The notes: a model not told the origin generated them from the letters alone. A stretch of 61,717 nt of DNA from SZUA-448 sp964602475 (GCA_964602475.1 CAZRRN010000011.1:1-61717); one strand, 5' to 3'; positions 43,344-53,026 are shown, counted from the stretch's first letter. Program-made: numbers and translations.

Positions 43344-44780
43344 ATGAATTTTTCTGCAGTACTGAACATATTAGGATATGTACTTCGTATTGAGGCAGCA
43401 TTTATGGTACTGCCTTTTATTACAGCAATCATTTACAGGGAAAAGACATGGGCGTCTTTTTTGATTACAATGATGCTCTGCTACGTTGTTGGTTTTTTGC
43501 TTGGAAAGGTGAAGAAAAAACATACCAGCTTTTTCACGAAGGAGGGTTTTACGACAGTTGCGCTCAGCTGGATTGTTCTAAGCTTTTTCGGCGCACTTCC
43601 TTTTTGGATCAGCGGTGAAATCCCGAGTTTTACCGATGCGTTGTTTGAAACTGTTTCCGGTTTTACGACAACAGGAGCAAGTATATTGAATGATGTCGAG
43701 GCATTGTCTCATGCATGCCTATTCTGGCGCAGTTTTACACACTGGGTCGGAGGAATGGGAGTTCTGGTCTTTCTTCTTGCAATTATGCCGTTAGCAGGTG
43801 GTCAGAATATGCATCTGATGAGGGCAGAAAGCCCGGGACCGAAGGTTGGAAAACTGGTTCCCAAAATGCGTACCACCGCGATGCTACTGTACAAGATTTA
43901 TTTTGCAATTACAATTGCGGAAATCATTTTTTTATTATTTGGCGGAATGCCTTTATTTGAAGCTCTTACGGTTGCCTTCGGAACGGCGGGTACCGGAGGC
44001 TTTGCTGTGAAAAACTCCAGTCTTGCCGAGTATTCCGTATATCTGCAGACGGTGGTAACTGTATTTATGATTTTATTTGGTATCAATTTTAATGTCTATT
44101 TTTTGTTTCTTGTGAAAAAACCGAAACAGGCTTTTCAATGTGAGGAAATGAGATACTATCTTGGACTCATTTTTGCATCCGGACTTTTTATCGCATGGAA
44201 TACCGCCAAGCTTTATGATAGTTTCTATGAAGCAATTCATCATGCATTTTTTCAGGTGGCTTCCATTATCACGACAACGGGATTTGCTACAGCAGATTTC
44301 GATCTCTGGCCGGCAGCCTCCAAAACGGTTCTTCTGATGCTGATGTTTGTCGGAGCGTGTGCGGGAAGTACAGGAGGTGGAATCAAGGTTTCACGAATCC
44401 TGATTTTGTTAAAGACTGTGAAGCGGGAGATTACATCTCTTCTTCATCCAAGAACGATCAGACAGATTCGGGTAGAAGGAAAACCGATTGAAGCAACGGA
44501 GACATCTTCGGTCGGTGCTTATCTTGCTGCGTATTTTATGATATTTGTTGCAGCGCTATTGTTGATTTCTCTGGACAAATATGATTTTGAAACAAACTTT
44601 TCTGCGATTACAGCAACCTTTAACAATATCGGTCCTGGGTTCTCTGCAGTTGGAGCAACCTGTAATTATTCGGGCTTTAATATTCTTTCGAAGTTTGTCA
44701 TGATGTTTGCCATGCTTGCAGGGAGGCTGGAAGTTTTCCCAATGCTTCTGATTTTTGCTCCCGGGACATGGAAACGTTGA
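43344..44780 (+). CDS. trkH: Trk potassium channel subunit TrkH
   Basis: A 478-residue K+ channel with four pore-helix repeats. Filter-region sequences are visible at TVSGFTTTGASIL, AFGTAGTGGFAV, SIITTTGFATADF and NNIGPGFSAVGA. It works with TrkA. The C-terminus (GRLEVFPMLLIFAPGTWK) is typical. Confidence 0.95.
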   Translation: MNFSAVLNILGYVLRIEAAFMVLPFITAIIYREKTWASFLITMMLCYVVGFLLGKVKKKHTSFFTKEGFTTVALSWIVLSFFGALPFWISGEIPSFTDALFETVSGFTTTGASILNDVEALSHACLFWRSFTHWVGGMGVLVFLLAIMPLAGGQNMHLMRAESPGPKVGKLVPKMRTTAMLLYKIYFAITIAEIIFLLFGGMPLFEALTVAFGTAGTGGFAVKNSSLAEYSVYLQTVVTVFMILFGINFNVYFLFLVKKPKQAFQCEEMRYYLGLIFASGLFIAWNTAKLYDSFYEAIHHAFFQVASIITTTGFATADFDLWPAASKTVLLMLMFVGACAGSTGGGIKVSRILILLKTVKREITSLLHPRTIRQIRVEGKPIEATETSSVGAYLAAYFMIFVAALLLISLDKYDFETNFSAITATFNNIGPGFSAVGATCNYSGFNILSKFVMMFAMLAGRLEVFPMLLIFAPGTWKR

Positions 44781-44799
44781 TAATAAATCGGGTTTTCTC

Positions 44800-45525
44800 T
44801 CAGAATCCACCGTCAAATCCAATAATCTGCCCGGTTAGGTAGTTTTCTGCCTCGGCAATTCTTCGAATAAAAGCAGCGACCTCTTCCGGAGTGGAGATTC
44901 GACCGGCAGCAACATAATTATCAGCAAAATCCTGAACTTCCGTCTGCGTCAGATGGGAGTTCATTTGTGTATCTACCATACCACAGGAAACCGCATTTAC
45001 CTGAATGTTAGAAGGGGCAAGTTCCTTTGCAAGTGCTTTTGTAAAGGTTTCAACACCGCCTTTTGAAGCACTGTAGGCAACTTCGCAGGAGGCTCCTTTA
45101 CTTCCCCAGATGGAAGAGAGATTAATTATTCTTCCGGCACCGGAATGAAGCATCATGGGAATGACTTCTCTACAACAGTAGAATACAGAAGACAGATTAG
45201 TATCTAGTATGGTATGCCATTCTAAATCAGAAAGATCCTGCAGCAGACCGACATGACTGATACCTGCATTGTTAATCAGTAAATCGATCGAGATTTTCTT
45301 ATCTGTCAGTGTCTGAAATAAATTTCTTACAGCGGCAGGACTTGACAGGTCAGCTGTATGGGTCTCGCAGACTGCACCGAGAGCAGCTGCTTTTGCAGCA
45401 GTAGCCTCGAGTTCTTTTTTATTTTCTTTGCAGACAAGAATCAGATGGACACCCTCTTTGGCAAATGCCAGTCCACAGGCTTTTCCGATTCCGCGGGAAG
45501 CTCCTGTAATCATGATGGTTTTCAT
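44800..45525 (-). CDS. Short-chain dehydrogenase/reductase, FabG-like
   Basis: A 241-residue SDR. TGASRGIGKACG binds the nucleotide, NNAG follows, and the catalytic Ser-Tyr-Lys set is in NLSSIWGSKGASCEVAYSASKGG. The C-terminal YLTGQIIGFDGGF resembles FabG (3-oxoacyl-ACP reductase). It is not in a fatty-acid operon, so another ketone substrate is possible. Start 45525 follows GGGGGAA; an upstream in-frame extension to 45597 overlaps the next gene and lacks a ribosome site. Confidence 0.88.
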   Translation of the reverse strand: MKTIMITGASRGIGKACGLAFAKEGVHLILVCKENKKELEATAAKAAALGAVCETHTADLSSPAAVRNLFQTLTDKKISIDLLINNAGISHVGLLQDLSDLEWHTILDTNLSSVFYCCREVIPMMLHSGAGRIINLSSIWGSKGASCEVAYSASKGGVETFTKALAKELAPSNIQVNAVSCGMVDTQMNSHLTQTEVQDFADNYVAAGRISTPEEVAAFIRRIAEAENYLTGQIIGFDGGF

Positions 45526-45535
45526 TATGTTCCCC

Positions 45536-46414
45536 CTATTTATCAGAACCGTGATTTGATTTTTTCCATTCCTCAAGACGCTGTAAGAGTTCGGCACGCG
45601 TTGGAATATTCAGTTTTGGGAAAGCGAGATTGATACGCCGGTGTACAAAAGACTTTCCTGCAAGGCTTTGAGTGTAACGCTCCTTCAGGTATTCCAGTCG
45701 CTCCTTGACCGCATGATTGCGCTCTAACAGCTTAAGCTTTTTGGCATCGACATAATCGGTGGTTTCTTCTTTTACCTTTTCTGTCTGTTCTTTTAGCTCG
45801 CGGATCTCCTGCATTCCTTTTATTGTTCCTTTTGAAAGCGTTTCACCAACTGTTTCGGATAATCCGTTTAAGGTTTTTTCAATTTCAGTCAGCAGTCGCA
45901 GCTGTTTTTGAAGCTTCATCAAAGATACAACAGTAATGATTAGATCGAAGACAAGCAAAGAATAAAAAATAACTAAAAGAATTGTGCGCAGAGAAACCGG
46001 AAGAATTCGTATGAATTTCATAACAGGCGGCTGAAGAATGCGTACTACTAAAATACAAGCCAGTCCCCAAAGTACAGAAAACTTAAGGCAGACATAACCT
46101 TTAATGTTGAAGTGCTCATCACTGTAATCCCACCATTTTAAATGAAAAAATCGTTCAAGAACAGCTCCTGTAATAAATTCAAGAACAGAAGTCAGCACTA
46201 CAGCGCCAAGAAACAATAACGGAAGTGAATTACTGATCGGATCCAAAATGAGTACTACAATTACCACTCCGGTACCGTAAATCGGGCAGACCGGACCATT
46301 TAAAAACCCACGGTTTACAAATTTACCGGTATTCATGGTGGCGTAAATTACTTCAGTACACCAGCCAAATACAGAATATAGTGCAAACAGGCACAGTAAT
46401 TCAATAAAACTCAT
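45536..46414 (-). CDS. CmpB-type putative ABC transporter membrane protein
   Basis: A 292-residue membrane protein. Its first 165 residues hold four to five helices with the family pattern YSVFGWCTEVIYATMNTGKFVNRGFLNGPVCPIYG and WWDYSDEHFNIKGYVCLKFSVLWG, known as ABC_trans_CmpB or DUF1113. The remainder is a charged helical tail, probably coiled coil. It lies 10 bp before the SDR gene on the same strand. Its actual function is unknown. Confidence 0.8.
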   Translation of the reverse strand: MSFIELLCLFALYSVFGWCTEVIYATMNTGKFVNRGFLNGPVCPIYGTGVVIVVLILDPISNSLPLLFLGAVVLTSVLEFITGAVLERFFHLKWWDYSDEHFNIKGYVCLKFSVLWGLACILVVRILQPPVMKFIRILPVSLRTILLVIFYSLLVFDLIITVVSLMKLQKQLRLLTEIEKTLNGLSETVGETLSKGTIKGMQEIRELKEQTEKVKEETTDYVDAKKLKLLERNHAVKERLEYLKERYTQSLAGKSFVHRRINLAFPKLNIPTRAELLQRLEEWKKSNHGSDK

Positions 46415-46450
46415 CAGATACTCCCTTCCACTGACAGATCTTCTGTAAGA

Positions 46451-47818
46451 TTACTGCATTAAAGGATCTTTTTGTAATGCGTGAAGCGAATCCATCATCT
46501 TGGCAAGAATCTGCTCTGCTTCGTCTGAAAACCGTAACGCCTCCTCAGTGTGGTCTTCCTGGATTGCGTTATAGCATTCCACAGCCTTTTTATGAAGCTC
46601 CTGATGGTAACGGTTCATGTTTTTGAACGATGCGAGCTGCAGAATGCGGGAATCGGTTATGCTATCCATCCATTTTCCGAGCTTGCAGCCTTTGAAGTTC
46701 TGCAGATTGGTCAATACGAGTTCTTCGTATTTTCCGACGGCATTGTGTAGACGCCAGGTAAAAATAATATGATCGACTTCAAATATCTGCAGCCATTCAG
46801 GTGTTGACAGATAAGCTACATCGCGGGCAAGTGCACCACGGGATTTATCAATGGAACGGATTGTACGGAAGAGAAACTGACCGACATCATCACAGCTTTT
46901 TTTAAGGGAAGCATAGGAATCGGCAATGGTATCAATGGCCTCCATAAAGACGGTTGTTGTTGCATGCTGCTCCTGAACATTGGAATAAATGTTATTAATT
47001 TTATCATTGATAATACCCATTTGTTCATTAATACTGTGAATATCATTCATGGATTCGCCGACAACAGTGGTTTCATGAAGTAGTTCATCCGCTGTATGCT
47101 CCATTGTCAGTGCAAGCTCGTCGATTCCTTTCTGCAGCTCGGATACATATCTGGAAATATCTTCTGTAGAGGAGGTTGTATTTTCTGCAAGAGTTTTTAC
47201 TTCACCGGCGACAACAGCAAAACCTCGTCCTGCTTCACCTGCGCGGGCAGCTTCTATAGCTGCGTTCAATGCGAGAAGATTGCTCTTCTGGGCAATGGAT
47301 TTAACAAGCGAAACAATAGAACTGATCTGTTCGGTTTTTCCTTTAAAATCCTGTATCATCACGTTTATTGTATTGATTTCGCTGGCGGAACGCGTAACTT
47401 CATCAATACTGCGGGACAAATAATTCACGCTTTTTTCAGAGGAGTCTACGGCTTTATCAACAAACTGTTTGATATCTCCGATGACATTGGAAATTTCTTT
47501 ATTTGATTCAATCAGATGGTCACTGGAACCACGCATATTCTCAATCGATGAAGTCTGCGAGGATACAGATTCCAGCATATCGCTGATGATGGAATCACTC
47601 GTAGAAGTGGCAAGGGATTCGTTGATTCTCATAGTAGGTTCATTACAAAGCCGTTTTAATGAAACTGTCAGTCGGTTTAAGGTCTGTGCGAGCTCTGAAT
47701 CAAGATAATCGTCTTCAGATATCAGTATGGTCTCACCGGATATAATGCGGTTCATATCATCAAGCAGGCGCTGACGGTCGGGGAGCTGCGGTTCCTTCTT
47801 TTTCTTGTTCAGATTCAT
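46451..47818 (-). CDS. Soluble chemoreceptor with CZB zinc-binding domain
   Basis: A 455-residue methyl-accepting protein without membrane segments. The signalling tip SNLLALNAAIEAARAGEAGRG is at about residues 190-215 within long coiled coils. The C-terminal 110 residues are a chemoreceptor zinc-binding (CZB) domain: HIIFTWRLHNAVGKY, GCKLGKWMDS and YHQELHKKAVECYN supply the expected His, Cys, His, His ligands. Such receptors sense zinc or hypochlorous acid in the cytoplasm. Confidence 0.9.
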   Translation of the reverse strand: MNLNKKKKEPQLPDRQRLLDDMNRIISGETILISEDDYLDSELAQTLNRLTVSLKRLCNEPTMRINESLATSTSDSIISDMLESVSSQTSSIENMRGSSDHLIESNKEISNVIGDIKQFVDKAVDSSEKSVNYLSRSIDEVTRSASEINTINVMIQDFKGKTEQISSIVSLVKSIAQKSNLLALNAAIEAARAGEAGRGFAVVAGEVKTLAENTTSSTEDISRYVSELQKGIDELALTMEHTADELLHETTVVGESMNDIHSINEQMGIINDKINNIYSNVQEQHATTTVFMEAIDTIADSYASLKKSCDDVGQFLFRTIRSIDKSRGALARDVAYLSTPEWLQIFEVDHIIFTWRLHNAVGKYEELVLTNLQNFKGCKLGKWMDSITDSRILQLASFKNMNRYHQELHKKAVECYNAIQEDHTEEALRFSDEAEQILAKMMDSLHALQKDPLMQ

Positions 47819-47908
47819 AATACCTCTCCTTTTGTTTTGTGATAATGTTCAAGACCCCAATAGTTATGTAAATGGTAAATCAACCTATCTTAAATTACTT
47901 ACGATTTT

Positions 47909-47936
47909 ATTATAGCATATTAAAAAAAGTTGACAA
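47909..47936 (-). promoter_or_regulatory. Promoter of the CZB chemoreceptor
   Basis: On the minus strand TTGTCA (complement of 47931-47936) and TATAAT (complement of 47909-47914) are 16 bp apart. The gap 47819-48146 otherwise holds only AT-rich sequence and the rsmD promoter. Confidence 0.65.
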
Positions 47937-48032
47937 GTAGAGACACAATACGAAATTAGTAAAATTTATGAAACTCATGCCAGAATATAAAAAAGAGAAA
48001 ACGAAATATCCTTAAATTTTAAATTATAATAA

Positions 48033-48060
48033 TTGACAAAACCAAATAATATAATACAAT
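48033..48060 (+). promoter_or_regulatory. Promoter of rsmD-coaD
   Basis: TTGACA (48033-48038) and TACAAT (48055-48060) are 16 bp apart. Confidence 0.55.
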
Positions 48061-48146
48061 TAGTATGAAGTTCCGTGATGTAGAATTAGATTCCGGAAGT
48101 GGGAGCTATTTCTTTTAAGACAAGCTTTATTGATAGGGAGAACATT

Positions 48147-48701
48147 GTGAGAGTCATTGCCGGAAGCGCAAGAAGACTGAAATTAAAAACCGTACAGGGG
48201 ATGGATGTCCGGCCGACAACAGATCGTACAAAGGAAACCCTGTTTAATATTATTGCAGGAAGACTTCCTGACTGCAGATTCCTTGATTTATTTGCAGGAA
48301 GTGGTGCAATTGGGATTGAAGCCTTGAGCAGGGGAGCAAAGAGAGCGGTGTTCGTTGACAATCACAGGGCTTCTGTTGACTGCATAAAGGAGAACCTTTT
48401 ATCGACTCATATGAAAGAGCATGCTGAAGTTTTTTTTTCAGAATCGGTTTCTGCTCTTGGACGGCTTGAATGCAGTGGAGAACGGTTTGATTTGATCTTT
48501 ATGGATCCGCCGTATCGATGCGATCTGGAAAAGCAGGTTCTGCTATGGCTGTCAGCACATAATCTGTTGGAACCCGATGGCTTGATTATTGTAGAAGCAG
48601 CGCTTGATACTTCATTTGAATATCTTGGTGAAACAAGATTTAAAGTAACGAGAAGTAAGGAGTATCTGACAAATAAACACGTAATGATAGAAATACAGTG
48701 A
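48147..48701 (+). CDS. rsmD: 16S rRNA (guanine966-N2)-methyltransferase
   Basis: A 184-residue Rossmann methyltransferase. It begins MRVIAGSARRLKL from GTG 48147 (AGGGAG upstream), then has RPTTDRTKETLFNI, the SAM motif FLDLFAGSGAIGIEALSRGA and the catalytic DPPY in LIFMDPPYRCD. It modifies G966 of 16S rRNA in 30S assembly. With coaD next to it, this is the conserved ylbH-ylbI pair. Confidence 0.95.
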   Translation: MRVIAGSARRLKLKTVQGMDVRPTTDRTKETLFNIIAGRLPDCRFLDLFAGSGAIGIEALSRGAKRAVFVDNHRASVDCIKENLLSTHMKEHAEVFFSESVSALGRLECSGERFDLIFMDPPYRCDLEKQVLLWLSAHNLLEPDGLIIVEAALDTSFEYLGETRFKVTRSKEYLTNKHVMIEIQ

Positions 48702-48831
48702 GAAACAAAGACAGGAAGCAGTATCAGCGTTTACTTATCAGGATTTTTTATTTCAAAAGGAAGACATATAAAGAATGAAAGATTAACGGTGGGTTCCATC
48801 TTTGGAAAACCGTATAGAAATGAGGAACAGA

Positions 48832-49320
48832 ATGAAAATAGCAGTATATCCGGGAAGCTTTGATCCAGTTACGCTCGGACATCTTGATGTAATAAAACGA
48901 TCATCAAAGATTGTGGATATTTTGATAATTGGTGTTCTTGACAACAGTATGAAGAATGCTCTTTTTACGCCCCAGGAACGTGTCGAGCTTATAAAACGTG
49001 TAACAAAAGAGCTTCCGAATGTGGAAGTGGAAGCATTCAGTGGTTTGACGATTGATTTTGCCAGAGCAAGGAATGCCAGCCTGCTTGTTAGGGGCTTAAG
49101 AGCTGTTACAGATTTTGAATATGAACTTCAGATTGCCCAGACAAATCATAAGCTACATCAGGAGATTGATACCATCTTTTTCACAACCAGTGTCGAGTAC
49201 TCGTATCTTAGTTCGAGTATCGTAAAAGAGATTGCAAGCTTTGGAGGAGATATTACGAAGTTTCTCCCGGAAAGCATTATTGATACAGTATATGAAAAAT
49301 ACAATATGATCAAGCATTGA
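48832..49320 (+). CDS. coaD: Phosphopantetheine adenylyltransferase
   Basis: A 162-residue enzyme making dephospho-CoA from 4'-phosphopantetheine and ATP. It has YPGSFDPVTLGHLDVI (the T/HxGH motif), LLVRGLRAVTDFEYELQIAQTN and EYSYLSSSIVKEIASFGGDI. Start 48832 follows GAGGAA; upstream in-frame ATGs lack a site. Confidence 0.96.
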   Translation: MKIAVYPGSFDPVTLGHLDVIKRSSKIVDILIIGVLDNSMKNALFTPQERVELIKRVTKELPNVEVEAFSGLTIDFARARNASLLVRGLRAVTDFEYELQIAQTNHKLHQEIDTIFFTTSVEYSYLSSSIVKEIASFGGDITKFLPESIIDTVYEKYNMIKH

Positions 49321-49334
49321 AAGGGGTATATAAC

Positions 49335-50018
49335 ATGGCAACAAGCAGAATTGAACAAATAATCGAAGATATCTATGATTTTGTGGAGAGCTGTAAGCCG
49401 CAGGTGTTTTCGCAAGCCAAGGTTATTGTACCGAAGGACGAGCTGTACGATTTGCTTGACGAATTAAGGCTCCGCACCCCTGATGAAATTAAACGCTATC
49501 AGAAAATTATCAGCAATCGGGAAGCTCTTGTTAAGGAAGCAGAGGATAAGGCTGCGGGAATTATCGAAGAAGCAAAGAAAAAAGCAGAAGCAATGCTGAA
49601 TGAAAATGAAATCATGCAGCAGGCTTATTACCGTGCGAATGAGATGATTTCAAATGCAACGGCACAGTCGGATCAGATAATGAATTCCGCAAACCGTGAT
49701 GCAGAACAGATTCGAACCGGAGCGTTGTCCTATGCAAATGAAATGCTGGCTGAGATAGAAGGAACCTTGAGCAACACCTATGAAAGCACCAGATCAAAGA
49801 GTGAAATGATGCTGAATTCAATCAAAGGAAATCTTGATATAATTATCAGTAACAGGCGTGAGCTGAATGGAGAAGCAGAGGCTCCCGAAGACAAAAAAAA
49901 GGTCGCAGCTTCTCCCGATTATGACAGCTTTTCCGACGCAGAACGAAACAGTGATGCAGCGCAGTATAATGATGAAGATTTCAATTATGACGAAGATACC
50001 TTTATAAAAAATATTTAA
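49335..50018 (+). CDS. DivIVA-like coiled-coil protein
   Basis: A 227-residue soluble protein made almost entirely of helix, with AKVIVPKDELYDLLDELRL followed by long Ala/Glu/Lys coiled coils (around 60-185) and an acidic C-terminus. It resembles the coiled-coil proteins annotated as ATPase subunit-like in Clostridia, encoded next to coaD. It has no ATPase motif. A scaffold or division-site role is possible but not shown. Start 49335 has AAAGGGG upstream. It overlaps the convergent ylbJ by 17 bp. Confidence 0.75.
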   Translation: MATSRIEQIIEDIYDFVESCKPQVFSQAKVIVPKDELYDLLDELRLRTPDEIKRYQKIISNREALVKEAEDKAAGIIEEAKKKAEAMLNENEIMQQAYYRANEMISNATAQSDQIMNSANRDAEQIRTGALSYANEMLAEIEGTLSNTYESTRSKSEMMLNSIKGNLDIIISNRRELNGEAEAPEDKKKVAASPDYDSFSDAERNSDAAQYNDEDFNYDEDTFIKNI

Positions 50019-51030
50019 AATATAAAAGTGACAGTATAAAAGCAATACAGCAGGCAATGATTCTTGAAAGTACATAGCGAGACATCGAAAGCCCTGTTCC
50101 ATTGATTACGCAGCCGGTTTGTGCAAGACCGGATAAACCGGTAAAGGCTGCAAAAGCAATGGACAGGGCTGCTTTTATATTCTGGGGCAGATCATAAGCA
50201 CAGAGAGCTCTGATGCCGCCGGTAACTTCCAGAGCAGCAGAAATAAGCAATGCTGCAAATGATTTGGAGATAAAGAGGTACTCGGAACAAATAGAAAAAA
50301 GTATTACAAATCCACCGATTTTTTCAAGCACAAGGAAGCTTTCCAGTGTTGCTTTATTTAATAATACCAGAACCGGGTCACGGGAAGCCGCGTTTCCATA
50401 TTGCGTGGTAGAGGCTTCAGAGGTGATTTGCGAAGAGACTGCAGGAGTGTTCTTTTTTCTGCTTTTAAGCATCAAATGGCACAGGAAAGCAGATAAAAAA
50501 GAGGATAAATAGAGAATCAGACAGAGTGCAGGTGCAAACGAAGGTTCTTTTAGCTGCTGGGAAGCCAGATATCCGGTAAGAAAAACCAGACTGCAATTAT
50601 TACAGACGGTAAGCATAAATTGACCGCAGGAGACAGAAATAAAGCCGTGTCGGACTGATTCTCCTGTGAGACGGGCTCCAAGCGGAAGACCTGATAAAAT
50701 CCCGAGTAAGAAAGGATACAGAAGATACGGATTAAATCCGGGTATTTTTTGAAATAAAGGAAGAATACGTCTGAAAACAGATTCTACTAAACCCGAACGC
50801 ATGCAGAAATCCGTCACAACCAAAAAAGGAAAGAGTGTCGGAAGCAGGATATTAAACCAGAGCAAAAGACCGGTTTCTGCTCCACGAAATGCAGTCTTTG
50901 GATGGAGAAGAAGCAATATAAGAAAACAAAACGGAAGAAGCCGGAGACAGCGACGAAAAAAACGGTGTGAGAACATAGTGAAACGAACTGTGTGAACCGA
51001 ACCAGAGCTTATAAACCGAGAAAAAGACAT
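50002..51030 (-). CDS. ylbJ: YlbJ-like sporulation/nucleoside-recognition membrane protein
   Basis: A 342-residue protein with about eight helices. LLLWFNILLPTLFPFLVVTDFC and LLYPFLLGILSGLPLGARLTGE correspond to the gate-type repeats of YlbJ, and the gene lies between coaD and tmcAL (ylbM) as in Bacillus. YlbJ is needed for spore formation there. The start is not strongly determined (GGAA only). Confidence 0.8.
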   Translation of the reverse strand: MSFSRFISSGSVHTVRFTMFSHRFFRRCLRLLPFCFLILLLLHPKTAFRGAETGLLLWFNILLPTLFPFLVVTDFCMRSGLVESVFRRILPLFQKIPGFNPYLLYPFLLGILSGLPLGARLTGESVRHGFISVSCGQFMLTVCNNCSLVFLTGYLASQQLKEPSFAPALCLILYLSSFLSAFLCHLMLKSRKKNTPAVSSQITSEASTTQYGNAASRDPVLVLLNKATLESFLVLEKIGGFVILFSICSEYLFISKSFAALLISAALEVTGGIRALCAYDLPQNIKAALSIAFAAFTGLSGLAQTGCVINGTGLSMSRYVLSRIIACCIAFILSLLYFKYFL

Positions 51031-51086
51031 GAGCGGAATTCCTGCAGTTTATAAATAATTATGATGTACTTAAAAAACATAGAACC

Positions 51087-52400
51087 TTAAATCCGTATGA
51101 TTCCCCTTTGATATTCTCCTACGGGAAGAAAACCGGATTTTCGGAATAGAACAGCACGGTAAAGCTCGGCAGATTGAACGTCCAGAGAAAGAAGCGCACC
51201 GGCGGTTCCGGTTAGAAGCTTCGAAGACGGAGCCAGCCGGTTGATTATCGGAACAATAGAGCTTGAGCTTAGCTTCTTTAGGCAGGGAGAAGCATTTTCT
51301 CTTAGTCCGAGAAGACGGGCGTAATGAACGGAACCCTCGCTGCGTGCAGCTAATGAGAGCTCTTTTTTTATGTGTAGAAGAGCATGAATCAGAAGACGGT
51401 TGACACGGGTCAGTGTCAGCTGCCGGGATTTCATTGAAACAGCCAGCTCGGAAAACAAAAGTCCGTTGCCGGAATAACAAAGCATACGACGGGCAAGCTC
51501 CTTCGTTATATCTTGATACGAACAAAGCGATTCGGTGGTTTCAGTTAACAGACAATAATCAAGAAGCGGTGAAAAATCATCCTCCCCAAGCCATGTGGAA
51601 TGCTGCAGAAGTTCGGTATAGATAGGAAGCACATCAAAAGGCACCTGCAGTGATAAGCATTCATGCTTCTTTTCTACTGTGTAATCAGGATTTTCAAGAA
51701 TTAGCCGCAAAGCTGTTGCGCTGCTGTGATATATGGTAATGGAACTGTTTTCATAATTCAGAAGAGGCTCTGCTGACGGATCTGAAATACAGGAAGAGTG
51801 GTAGCCGCGGTCGTCTCGCAGTACAGTAAACGGAGTTATGCTGCTCTTTCGGCGAAGAAGTGCCTTACAATACTCGATCCCAAGAAGGTTATTTGGTTCA
51901 TTTAGCAGAGAACATAAGCGTTCGGAAACAGCAGAACCATATGCGGAAGAGCATACCGATGCAAAGGCGGCTTCCCGTGCGGCAGGATAAGTTTTTCCGG
52001 AACGGAGGGAAGCATCAAGAATCTGTTTGAAAAGCGGAGTTTCGTTTAATAGCAGTTCTGCAATCTGAAGTAAAGCATCCATATCTCCACATTCACTTCC
52101 GAAACACAAAGTATCGACATGAAGACTGTCAAGCAGAGCTACAGCACCTTCTGCAAAATATTCCGCACTTGAACACGCATATACAACAGGAAGCTCAAAA
52201 ACAAGATCCGCACCGCCGGATAAGGCGGCTTGTGTACGGGCGTATTTGTCAAAGATTGCCGGGGCACCGCGCTGTACAAAATCTCCGCTCATAACAATGA
52301 CGGCATAGTCGGCACCGGTTATTTTTTTGGCTTCGAGTATCTGATAGGCATGACCGTTATGAAACGGATTGTATTCTGCAATAATACCGACTGTTTTCAA
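51087..52400 (-). CDS. tmcAL: tRNA(Met) cytidine acetate ligase TmcAL
   Basis: A 437-residue enzyme (formerly YlbM) that acetylates the wobble cytidine of elongator tRNA-Met using acetate and ATP. The N-terminal nucleotidyltransferase core is plain: VGIIAEYNPFHNGHAYQI with its HxGH, VIVMSGDFVQRGAPAIFDKY, and GADLVFELPVVYACSSAEYFA. TTG at 52400, 5 nt after GGAGG, is the start. With rsmD, coaD and ylbJ it forms the conserved ylb cluster, although here it is on the opposite strand from rsmD and coaD. Confidence 0.95.
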   Translation of the reverse strand: MKTVGIIAEYNPFHNGHAYQILEAKKITGADYAVIVMSGDFVQRGAPAIFDKYARTQAALSGGADLVFELPVVYACSSAEYFAEGAVALLDSLHVDTLCFGSECGDMDALLQIAELLLNETPLFKQILDASLRSGKTYPAAREAAFASVCSSAYGSAVSERLCSLLNEPNNLLGIEYCKALLRRKSSITPFTVLRDDRGYHSSCISDPSAEPLLNYENSSITIYHSSATALRLILENPDYTVEKKHECLSLQVPFDVLPIYTELLQHSTWLGEDDFSPLLDYCLLTETTESLCSYQDITKELARRMLCYSGNGLLFSELAVSMKSRQLTLTRVNRLLIHALLHIKKELSLAARSEGSVHYARLLGLRENASPCLKKLSSSSIVPIINRLAPSSKLLTGTAGALLSLDVQSAELYRAVLFRKSGFLPVGEYQRGIIRI

Positions 52401-52512
52401 GAAGACCTCCGTTCCGCACCTCTCTTTGATCTGTCTGTAAGCTTCTGTATAATTAAGCTAAAAAAACACCGACCTCGATAGAATACCATATCAAAATCGA
52501 TGTTCCCTATAG

Positions 52513-52855
52513 TGGAGCTGAGGGGAATCGAACCCCTGTCCGAAAGCCTATTCATTGCGGCATCTCCCATCACAGCTTATCTTTTAACATTCCCTCCGTC
52601 AACCGCCGACAAGCAGGCTGATGACTTCAGTAGCTTCATATTATCTTCCGAATCCGCAAAGCTTAGGAAACGAAGTTCCCCGCCAAGTCGATGCCGGGAT
52701 CTTAAGGGGCGGGAGCCTTAAGGCCGACAGCTGCCTATTAGGCAGCGAACGCTAAATTATTGTCTGCGTTTAATTTTTTTCCCGGTTTTATCGTGGTCTG
52801 GGGCCACGGATGGCTTCCACAACTTCAAAACCCCCGTCGAAACCAGTACAACCCC
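52513..52855 (-). ncRNA. ssrA: Transfer-messenger RNA
   Basis: On the minus strand the 5' end GGGGTTG (complement of 52849-52855) pairs with CAGCTCC near the 3' end (complement of 52514-52520) to make the acceptor stem with wobble pairs, and the T arm GGTTCGATTCC is intact. The 5' region contains the hallmark CTGGTTTCGACGGGG. The tag frame (52738-52767) reads ADNNLAFAA then TAA, preceded by AAC. The terminal CCA is not encoded (CTA instead). It rescues stalled ribosomes with SmpB. Confidence 0.97.
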
Positions 52856-52908
52856 TGGTTTGCAGACTGATTATGAATCTGACCGGAATGAATATCCAGT
52901 GATTATGT

Positions 52909-52937
52909 ATTATATTCTGAATTTGTTTTTTTGTCAA
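52909..52937 (-). promoter_or_regulatory. ssrA promoter
   Basis: On the minus strand TTGACA (complement of 52932-52937) and TATAAT (complement of 52909-52914) are 17 bp apart, a perfect consensus. It leaves a leader of about 47 nt for RNase P to remove. Confidence 0.85.
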
Positions 52938-52954
52938 CCGTTGTACCGTTTGTC

Positions 52955-52983
52955 TTTACAATCATTTTGGGAAGCGATATAAT
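52955..52983 (+). promoter_or_regulatory. Promoter of the cyclophilin lipoprotein
   Basis: TTTACA (52955-52960) and TATAAT (52978-52983) are 17 bp apart, divergent from the ssrA promoter. Confidence 0.75.
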
Positions 52984-53026
52984 CATTAATAAGTTAGTAA
53001 GTGCTCTGATATGGGGGATTTGTGTA

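Noticed and set aside
52513..52590. tRNA gene on the minus strand
   Set aside because: The T arm and acceptor half belong to the tmRNA; no anticodon arm is present.
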